From Planctomycetota bacterium (GTDB lineage: Bacteria > Planctomycetota > Phycisphaerae > Phycisphaerales > SM1A02), in contig JADFSH010000021.1 in the NCBI GenBank assembly GCA_022560875.1, positions 1 to 37,406 on the forward strand: DNA of 37,406 bases, given 5' to 3'. Position numbers and translations under genes: made by a program. Positions 17,167 to 24,900 of the stretch are shown one piece after another. Within the stretch, counting starts at the first letter, position 1; each line of letters starts with the position of its first letter. The notes below the pieces were generated by a model, which worked only from the letters and a program-made list of their open reading frames with translations, did not search any database and was not told the origin of the DNA.

Positions 17167-17883
17167 ATGACCCGAGAGAACAAGCTAGCACTGGTGGTGG
17201 GGTTCGCCTTGATACTCTTTATCGGTATCCTCATTTCCGATCACTTCTCCGTCGCGAAAAATGAAGTGTCGGCAAACCTCTCTCAGGGGATCTCCGATCC
17301 TCTGATCCAGATTTCGGGCGATAACCCGGATCTGATCGAATACGACATCCTGGCCAATACCGGACGTATTCCCGCGAAAGAAAACAAAAGCTCCGACCAT
17401 CCTGAAACTGTCTACATGGGGCGATCCAAGCCCCAGGCCATTGGATTGTCGGAAACCCAAACGGATACGACGCCGGTTTTCTTCCATGAAATAAAACCCG
17501 GTGAATCACTCTCCTCGATCGCGGCAAAGTATTTCGGCGACCCGTCCTTCTCGGTGGAACTCGCCGCCTTCAACAACATCACCGATCCCAACCGTGTCAG
17601 TTCGGGACGACTGATACGCGTTCCCAAAATATTCGACCTGCTGATCAGGGGTAACCAGTCACACCTCCCCGCTCCGCTTGTGGAAAATTCGATCTCTCCG
17701 GTGCCGCAGAAACCGCAATACGCCACCTACACGATCAAGCCCGGAGACATGCTCTCCCGTCTGTCCCAGAAACTTCTGGGCACGTCAAAACGCATGCACG
17801 AGTTGATCGAACTCAATCGTGACGTCATCAAAAATCCCGACCGCCTCATGCCGGGAACCGTCATCAAAGTACCCAGAAAATAG
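17167..17883 (+). CDS. Membrane-anchored protein with two LysM domains
   Basis: The 238-residue protein has one N-terminal membrane helix (7-23) with no cleavage site, then a ~80-residue polar linker and two LysM peptidoglycan-binding domains: 106-153 (FHEIKPGESLSSIAAKYFGD...LIRVPK) and 186-236 (TYTIKPGDMLSRLSQKLLG...VIKVPR). The expected topology is N-in with both LysM domains in the periplasm. It has no hydrolase domain. It sits between rsmH (54 bases upstream) and the ftsL-like gene (82 bases downstream), a position where most bacteria have no gene, so a role in septal wall recognition or in placing the division machinery is likely but inferred. Confidence 0.88.
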   Translation: MTRENKLALVVGFALILFIGILISDHFSVAKNEVSANLSQGISDPLIQISGDNPDLIEYDILANTGRIPAKENKSSDHPETVYMGRSKPQAIGLSETQTDTTPVFFHEIKPGESLSSIAAKYFGDPSFSVELAAFNNITDPNRVSSGRLIRVPKIFDLLIRGNQSHLPAPLVENSISPVPQKPQYATYTIKPGDMLSRLSQKLLGTSKRMHELIELNRDVIKNPDRLMPGTVIKVPRK

Positions 17884-17965
17884 CCGGCATCGTAGCCCTG
17901 ACGATTCGCGTCATGGGTGTGATCTCGGCTCTCCGGCTCGTCTCGTGTCCTTCACGGATCGCGTT

Positions 17966-18259
17966 ATGTTCTTGAAACTGCTCCTCATTATTCTCACCAT
18001 TGGCGGGACTTCCTCTTCACTGCTCGTGATGCGCCAGCAGAAGGTCGAGACGATTTACGATATCTCGCAAGCGTATCATCGCCTGCGGGAAAACGAGCGG
18101 ACCCTCTGGATGCTCCAGGTGGAGATCGCCCGTCGCAACACCCCGGAGGAATTGCGCCGTCGCCTGATCGACCTCGACCTGGACTGGCGACCGATTCCCG
18201 CCGCCCCCGGATCCCCCGGGCTCCGTCACATCGCGTCTTCACATCGGGGCGGGAGATGA
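17966..18259 (+). CDS. ftsL: FtsL-like small bitopic cell-division protein
   Basis: The frame is open from further upstream, but ATG 17966 gives 97 residues with an immediate membrane helix (FLKLLLIILTIGGTSSSLLVM). A predicted coiled coil follows (QKVETIYDISQAYHRLRENERTLWML...EEL), then a Pro-rich tail. Short length, topology, coiled coil and position directly before an ftsI-type gene are the standard criteria for FtsL, whose sequence is poorly conserved. It would form a membrane complex with FtsB and FtsQ and activate septal wall synthesis. The call rests on architecture and synteny rather than on sequence motifs. It ends 37 bases before the ftsI-like start. Confidence 0.7.
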   Translation: MFLKLLLIILTIGGTSSSLLVMRQQKVETIYDISQAYHRLRENERTLWMLQVEIARRNTPEELRRRLIDLDLDWRPIPAAPGSPGLRHIASSHRGGR

Positions 18260-18296
18260 ACCCGAAATCGCTAACGGTCTGGGAGGCTGATCTCAC

Positions 18297-20093
18297 TTGA
18301 ATTTCGACCACCCATACAACAATGTGCCTCAGCTCCAGGCGTCGCAGTCTCGTCGCATTGAACGCTGGGCGTATATTTACATCACTGTGACCCTGCTCGG
18401 TTTCGGAGCTTTGCTCGGGCGCGTCGTCCAGCTCAAGCTGGCTCCCGATCCGCGATTACCGAAAGCAGTGGAAGTTTCGACCTCATCCCGCATCCAGCTT
18501 GCCCGCCGTGGCCAACTACTCGATAAACAGGGCCGAATCATGGCCATCACCACCATCGGGCATCGACTGTTCGTCGATCCGCAGGTCGTCGAGGACATCA
18601 CCACCATCGCCACCGATCTGGGGCGAGTCATCGGCAGCGAACCCGTCGATATCGATCGCATCATTCACCAGCGCATCGACTCGCGCTACGTCGTTATCGA
18701 ACCTCTGCTCGAGGCGGGGAAAGTCCAGGCGGTGCGCGATGCGAATCTTGCGGGAGTGGGTCTTGAGCCGGTCCAGGTACGACATTATCCCAACGGCGAG
18801 CTGGCGGCGGGCGTGATCGGCATGGTGGGGTTCGAGCACACCGGACTGGCCGGATTGGAATATCTCTTTGATGAATACCTCGAGCCTCTCAACGGCAACC
18901 TCACCTATCTCCGTGATGTCCGCCGTCAGGCGTTGTGGTTCGATCCGGAGGAATATCAGCCCGGTCGCGATGGCGACGATGCCCGGATGAGCATCGATCT
19001 CGTCATCCAGGACATCGCCGAAATGCGGATCCGCGAGGCGGTGGCCGATCATCACGCGGGGGGCGTGCGAGCCGTCGTGCTGGATGTTCACACCGGTGAG
19101 ATTCTCGCCATGTGTGACGTCCTGAACCCCCGGCCGGGATGGGATGAGCAAACCGAAGATCCCCTGCGTCTGATAGACCGTCGCCTCGGACGCAATCGTT
19201 GCGTCACCGACCCCTACGAACCCGGCTCGACCTTCAAGGGATTCGTCTGGGCGGTGGCGACGGAATTGGGGAGAGCGGATCCCGATGAGGTGCTCGACAC
19301 GCCGGACGGCATCCCCTATCGCACCAGCAGGGGGCGGCGCATCCGTGATTCATTTTATTACGGCAAGTCGTCATGGCGAAAAGTGCTCATCAAGTCCATG
19401 AACAGCGGCATGGCCATCGTCGCCGAGCGTATGACCGACCGGGAAATGCAGAGCGTCATCAGCCGATTCGGCTTCGGGGAGAAGACCTGGTGCGGCCTGC
19501 CCGGTGAGACCGCGGGAATCGTCACCAAACCGGAGGACTGGACGCATTACACGCAGACTTCGGTGGCCATGGGACACGAGATCGCCGTCACCCCCATGCA
19601 GATGGTGCGGGCGTTCAGCGTATTTGCCCGCGACGGGACGATTCCTTCCCTGCGTATCACGGCGGCGGACCCAGGTGCACAGGAATTTCGCATCGTGCAT
19701 CGCGTACTCTCGAAAAAAATCGCGCTCACCACCCGGGAAGCCCTGCGTCGGGTCATGACCGAAGGCTCCGGTCGCGAAGCCCAATCCGCCAAGTACCAGA
19801 TGTTCGGCAAGTCGGGCACCGCCCAACTCCCCAAGCGGGAAGGGGGAGGCTATCACGAGGACCGCTACGTCTCGAGCTTCATCGCGGGTGCGCCCTTCAC
19901 GGATCCGCGTATCGTCGTGGTGGTGGTGATCGACGATCCGGACAAGCAATTCAACAGCCATTGGGGAGGCCGGATCGCCGGTCCCGTGGTGCGCGACATC
20001 GTCGATCAGACCCTGGAATACCTCGGCGTCGCAGCGGATCAACCGGGGTACCGGGAAGTCTTCGCCCAGGCTAACCAAGCATCATCTGAATAA
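18297..20093 (+). CDS. ftsI: Penicillin-binding protein, FtsI-type transpeptidase
   Basis: This class B PBP crosslinks peptidoglycan at the septum. The start must be TTG 18297: an in-frame TGA lies at 18288-18290, and no ATG follows until residue ~82. GGGAGG at 18281-18286 is a fair ribosome site. The 598 residues show a membrane helix at ~25-43, the dimerisation/pedestal domain (RRGQLLDKQGRIMA, 71-83; VRHYPNGELAAGVIGMVG, 161-178; GLEYLFDEYL) and the transpeptidase domain with the three catalytic boxes: S311-T-F-K314, S367-M-N369 and K505-S-G-T508. No PASTA domains follow. It is the last gene of the partial dcw cluster in the window; the usual next genes (murE, murF, mraY) are absent and a convergent kinase gene follows. 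Confidence 0.93.
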   Translation: MNFDHPYNNVPQLQASQSRRIERWAYIYITVTLLGFGALLGRVVQLKLAPDPRLPKAVEVSTSSRIQLARRGQLLDKQGRIMAITTIGHRLFVDPQVVEDITTIATDLGRVIGSEPVDIDRIIHQRIDSRYVVIEPLLEAGKVQAVRDANLAGVGLEPVQVRHYPNGELAAGVIGMVGFEHTGLAGLEYLFDEYLEPLNGNLTYLRDVRRQALWFDPEEYQPGRDGDDARMSIDLVIQDIAEMRIREAVADHHAGGVRAVVLDVHTGEILAMCDVLNPRPGWDEQTEDPLRLIDRRLGRNRCVTDPYEPGSTFKGFVWAVATELGRADPDEVLDTPDGIPYRTSRGRRIRDSFYYGKSSWRKVLIKSMNSGMAIVAERMTDREMQSVISRFGFGEKTWCGLPGETAGIVTKPEDWTHYTQTSVAMGHEIAVTPMQMVRAFSVFARDGTIPSLRITAADPGAQEFRIVHRVLSKKIALTTREALRRVMTEGSGREAQSAKYQMFGKSGTAQLPKREGGGYHEDRYVSSFIAGAPFTDPRIVVVVVIDDPDKQFNSHWGGRIAGPVVRDIVDQTLEYLGVAADQPGYREVFAQANQASSE

Positions 20094-20246
20094 AAACACC
20101 AAGGGAAGAACGATATCGCACATCGTCCTCGCCGCCCGGAAGCGGGTCAAGGCTGTCCTGTGCATTTCGTACCTGTCACTCACCGGCCTGTAGTACGCAG
20201 ATCGGCATTGATTGAAAGCTGACTCCCCCCGCATTATCCCCCATTG

Positions 20247-21806
20247 TCAAGATGGGTCGGCCTCTCCCTTCACCTTCAACTTAGCCAGTTCGCGGCGTTT
20301 GACCTCGAACGCGGCGACTATCTCCGTGCGATTCAACACCCGCAAGGCCCAGATCCCGGCGAAAAGCGTAAATGGCATCCAGCACACCGTTGACATGGGA
20401 ACGATGGCAAGAATGGCGCTCGCCATGCACAGGCGATACGATTCAAGACGTTTCATCCGCTGGGATCCGACAATGATGAGAAATGATGCCGTTGCCATGC
20501 CGACAATGGTCAGCGTCTCAGGAAGCTCGACCTTGTTGAACAGAAACTGAATAATCATGGCCACGGCAGTAATCCCCATCGGGATGAATGAGATGATGCC
20601 GAAGCAATACATCCAGTTCGCCGGTCCCCGCACCTTGGCATAGGCCGCCTTAAAATCCACCTCGAGATGGAGGCTCGACATGTGGTCCGGCGGTGGTTGC
20701 GTCGATGGTGGTTGCGTCGGCTGTGCTTGCGTCGGTGGTGGTTGCGTCGGCTGCGCTTGTGTCGGTGGTGGTTGCGTCGCGGGTGCAGTTGGCGTGACTT
20801 GCGGATCGACGACCGGGATATTTGGAGTCGGGGTCAGGGTGGTGGCTGACGAGATGAGCCCGGATTGAGATAGTGATTGAACCGCCGTCCTCAACTCGCT
20901 GGCATGCTGGAATCGATCATCGGGATCCTTGGCCAGCGTGCTGAGGACGATCGCATCGAGCCGCACGTCCGATCCCATTTTTTCCGAAGGGAGCGGGAAG
21001 CGACCCAGGGGAAGCTCCCCCGTGAGCAACTCGTAAAACACGACCCCCACCGAATAAATGTCCGCGCGGTGATCGACTTCCTGCGGGCGTTCGGTCTGCT
21101 CCGGGGCCATGTAGTGCGGCGTGCCCATGACCTGCTGAGGATCCGTCAGCGCATAGTCCGTGTGTTTTCGATCAAGAAGCTTGGCCACCCCGAAGTCGGC
21201 AATTTTCACCCGCCCCTTGGTGTCCAGCAGAATATTCTCCGGCTTGATATCCCGATGTACGATGCCCGCTTCGTGGGCGAACTCCAACGCTTCGCAGACC
21301 TTCGCAACGATGTCGAGGGCAAATTCGGGCTTCGCTTCACCGGCGGTTATGATCTGGCGAAGATTCGGCCCGTCCATGAACTCCATGATAAAGTAGTACA
21401 AGCCGTCCCGTTCACCGGAATCGTACACCGTCACGATGTTGGGATGATTCAAAATAGCCAAGGCGCGCCCTTCCCGCGTGAAACGCTCGGCGAAACCGGG
21501 CTGCTCCCCCGCTTCCCGCGGCAGAATTTTCAACGCCACCGGCCGATCCAGACCTACCTGGCGAGCTTTATAGACGACACCCATACCTCCCTGGCCAAGC
21601 AACTCCCCAATCTGAAGTTGCGGAAAATATTCGGAGAGTTCCTCCGGGGGCGGCACCGAGTGGCGCGGACGAGATTTCACGGTTGACCGCTGCGACGAAG
21701 GGATCTCCGGACTGACGATCGCCGATTTTGCCTCGGAACAATCCGGACACAGGCCATCCGGAGATTCCTCCTCAAGAATGGATTCACATTGTCGGCATCG
21801 ATTCAT
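20247..21806 (-). CDS. Zinc-ribbon Ser/Thr protein kinase with C-terminal membrane domain
   Basis: The protein has 519 residues. The N-terminus has a zinc ribbon (C4xxC7, C20xxC23). A Hanks-type kinase domain (~62-312) follows with P-loop GQGGMG (71-76), Lys93 in VALK, catalytic Asp186 in HRDIKPEN, DFG at 204-206 and APEQ at 234-237; all key residues are intact, so it should be active. A Pro/Thr/Gln linker (~335-375) with two PPPTQAQPTQ repeats leads to a C-terminal region of about four membrane helices (~397-490). The kinase domain is therefore cytoplasmic and tethered. It lies 173 bases after the giant transducer-like gene on the same strand and may be cotranscribed with it. The signal sensed is unknown. 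Confidence 0.92.
   Translation of the reverse strand: MNRCRQCESILEEESPDGLCPDCSEAKSAIVSPEIPSSQRSTVKSRPRHSVPPPEELSEYFPQLQIGELLGQGGMGVVYKARQVGLDRPVALKILPREAGEQPGFAERFTREGRALAILNHPNIVTVYDSGERDGLYYFIMEFMDGPNLRQIITAGEAKPEFALDIVAKVCEALEFAHEAGIVHRDIKPENILLDTKGRVKIADFGVAKLLDRKHTDYALTDPQQVMGTPHYMAPEQTERPQEVDHRADIYSVGVVFYELLTGELPLGRFPLPSEKMGSDVRLDAIVLSTLAKDPDDRFQHASELRTAVQSLSQSGLISSATTLTPTPNIPVVDPQVTPTAPATQPPPTQAQPTQPPPTQAQPTQPPSTQPPPDHMSSLHLEVDFKAAYAKVRGPANWMYCFGIISFIPMGITAVAMIIQFLFNKVELPETLTIVGMATASFLIIVGSQRMKRLESYRLCMASAILAIVPMSTVCWMPFTLFAGIWALRVLNRTEIVAAFEVKRRELAKLKVKGEADPS
20692..20779 (-). repeat. 30-bp in-frame tandem repeat in the kinase linker
   Basis: Two full 30-base units (20707-20736 and 20737-20766) differ at only two positions. 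They are flanked by partial units (20692-20706 and 20767-20779). Each unit encodes PPPTQAQPTQ in the kinase linker. Being a multiple of three, copy-number changes would alter linker length without breaking the frame. Confidence 0.8.
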
Positions 21807-21979
21807 TGAAACCAGCTTTCGTTTCCGGCAACTCCCGACGATTCTAACCTAATCACCTGCCTCTGTATTGCATGGCCTCACACGAGACTCTTCGGTAAAG
21901 GTCTCGTCAAATTGCAGCCCTGCGCTGCTGATCTGATGTTTATCTGGTGTCGGGAGGCTCCCGAAGGCTGCCCGTCGTC

Positions 21980-24900
21980 TCACCTGCCGGGCTTGAGGTG
22001 GATCCGGATGTTGACGAACTCAAAATCATCCATGTCAACCTTGCCAAAAACGCTCCTGATATCGAGATCATTCTCGCCTTCCGCCAGCCATGCGGCGGGG
22101 AACGTCGCAGTAAATTCTTCATAGCTGCCATCGCGGGGCGACCGGGTGATCCGCTTGAGGATCAAATTGCCGTTTATCCGGATCTCATTGTCCGCCTGCG
22201 CGCCTCGGACAAGCATACGGATTTCGGAGATGCCGATGGCGGAAGGCATCTGAAAGTCTCGGAGCGTAAAGACCGCGTGGTACTCGATTCCCTCACTTTT
22301 CTTCTGGAACTGACTGTTGATCCGTCCGGTGAATTCATCATTCCCAAGGTGGTGAACTATGGGATCCTCTTCAATCGCCACCACATCCCTTTGAACGGGA
22401 GTCAACCGGAAATCCTTGTGCATCGTGCGATACTTCACCTCGTCGGCCGCGACGTTGATGGCCACGGGGATGTATCCGATACGCGAAACCGTTATCGCAA
22501 CGAAATCCGGGACCTCCGGGATCATCATCAAATAGCGCCCCGTCTCATCCGAAGCGACCGTGACGTCTCGTCCTTCAGACAGATCAAGTCGCAAGATGGC
22601 TCCGGGAAGCGGCATCCCCGTGACCGCATCCAGTACTTGCCCCTGAATCGAACTCCGGGTCGATGTCGAAACATCCTGGATAAATGTCGGCAGGTATCGA
22701 TAGTACACTTCGAGGATAAGCGTACATACCGCGGTCTGATAGATGCGGCCGCCGATACCCGCCCAGCGCCCATCCGGATCCCAGCTCCCGGCAATCAAAC
22801 CGGATTGATATTGATGGGCAAGCAGTTCATCTTTGACCCTTTCATTCCACTGCAACCAGGCATCCCCTTGATGCTGAAAGAGTGCGAGGGTGGAGTAATA
22901 CCAGAAATAGATGTTGCATTCCTCATCCCAGTCGGGCAAGTACTCGAGAATGTACTCTGCACTGGCCTTCATGGCCGGATCATCGCTGCTCGTTTGGAGA
23001 AGCTGACGCACGAACATGCTTTCGGCGCACATCGCCGGAGTGACTTCGCCGTCCGGCTGGTAGCGGTATTGCCCCAACGGCGTGGACTGGCTCACCAGGT
23101 CGAGCCACTTGTTGGCGACGGTGAACGCTTCACCCGGTACATCGAGACCGGCACGATCGGCACTCTTCAGCGCCATGACTATCCAGCCCAGGACAGAGCT
23201 GTCACCGACCTGCCCGGGACCGTAGCGCCAGCCTCCCACTCCCCGATTGCGTGCGGCAAAGATGAAGTCAATGGCTGACTGCACCGGTTCCGCAAGATTG
23301 GAATCACCCGTCATGCCGTACGCCTCGGCGAGCGCTATCGTGGCGATGCTGTGACTGTACATCGATTCATTTCGAAGCAGCGACCCGTCTGATCTCTGTT
23401 GTTTCAACAACCACGTGATGCCACGATCCACAACATCCTGATATTCGCCCACGTTCCGGTGTGTGTAATCGGCGGCCAGGAAACAGAGCAGAGAAAGGCC
23501 GGTGAGGCCGATATCGACCTGCACTTTCGCGGAACCCTCGCATTCACGACAATCATCATCGAAACGATCACCGTCCCATCGGCCGTCCGGACTCTGATGC
23601 CGGGCAAGCCAATCGAGAGCGAGTTTCACGGCATACTCAGTCTCCTCACTGCCACCCATAATCTCAACCAGCTTGTCCCGCATTTCGGGGGCACGCTGTT
23701 CGTAGGGCTTGGGGGGCAGGGCTTTGTCGAACGGCAGTTTGATGTCCAGGGCCAAGCTCTCTGATGATTCAAATCTTGACAGATCAAGCAGAGGCAGTCG
23801 AACGCCTTCCGTGAGTCGCCCGGCATCGGACCCCCCGGCATCGGACAGGTCGAGTCGATCATCCATCAGACGATCTGGGGTTTGACGGGCAAGGGAAGCA
23901 ACCGGAATATCAGCGAAGACGGGGTTGCCTGATTTTCGATCAATCCGATCGATAAGGTCATCCTGAAAGCGCATCTGACCTTTCGCAAGAGGATGGTTCG
24001 GGAGCAATCTTCGCTGCTCGGGGTCTGTTTCCTGCTCCCCCTGTACCATCTCAGGCAGGTTCAGGACCATCTTTTTCGATTGTCGATCGGGAAGACTTCG
24101 GCTGGGATCGATTTCCAGCGTGCCCGCTTCTGCGACAAAAAGATCCGGCTGATCAGTTTCGGCCAGAGAACCCTTGCCCGGATTTTTCCGGGAAGACGCG
24201 GGAGCGAGTGCAACCTGTATATCGAAATTGGAACGAACTTCCATCAGGGGAGATGCGACAGACTTCATCACAACCGGCGAGGCCAGCGTGATGGTCGATC
24301 GTATTTCCGGCTTTGCCACCGCCGATACCATTTCATCGGGCAAGGGAAAGTGATCTGCAACGTTCGAATTCGGAACCCGATTCGCATCCTCGATGACTCC
24401 AGGAACGCTCGGATGCGCCGTGGGACTCTCGTCGGTTCGCAACTCGGCCAAACGTAACGATGACTTCAGATCGATTCGCACCGGAATCAGTTCATAATCC
24501 ACGACGGGCATATCGGGATCGATCTCTGCCGGGAGAGGAGATTTCTGGAAAGAAACAAGAGCAGGTCGTATATCCTGCTCTGATTCACGCCGTCGGGCAA
24601 CTTGATGGAGCGGCAACGGTTGAAGGTCGGGTAATTCGGTATTGGCATCCTGCGGAAAGGTCTGCGGGGCATGCTCTGATAATGATTCCGGTTGGACAGA
24701 AGTTGTTGTGATCTCAATATATTGAGCCATTGATTGCAGAGATAGATCTCCAGTCTCGCCGTCCGGCGACAACCGGATTTCCTTGCGAACCAGCCGGGAT
24801 ATTCTCACGGAGTTCGGGGTGATGAACTTTGTCAGCTCGCCCGGCCTGACGGCAATGCGCTCCTGTGTTTCGACAGATCGCTCGGCCTGAACCTGAGATA

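Noticed and set aside
20692-20779. CRISPR-like array
   Set aside because: The repeats are directly adjacent in-frame units encoding PPPTQAQPTQ, with no spacers and no cas genes.
20877-21686. 269-residue plus-strand frame opposite the kinase
   Set aside because: Antisense to the kinase catalytic motifs; no independent support.
21885-21940. Terminator between the giant gene and the kinase gene
   Set aside because: ACGAGAC and GTCTCGT can form a 7-bp stem, but the loop is long and there is no T-run, so support is too weak.
21947-23278. 443-residue plus-strand frame opposite the giant protein
   Set aside because: It is antisense to the toroid and beta domains, which have clear motifs; the frame itself is rich in Arg, His and Asp and has no recognisable domain.
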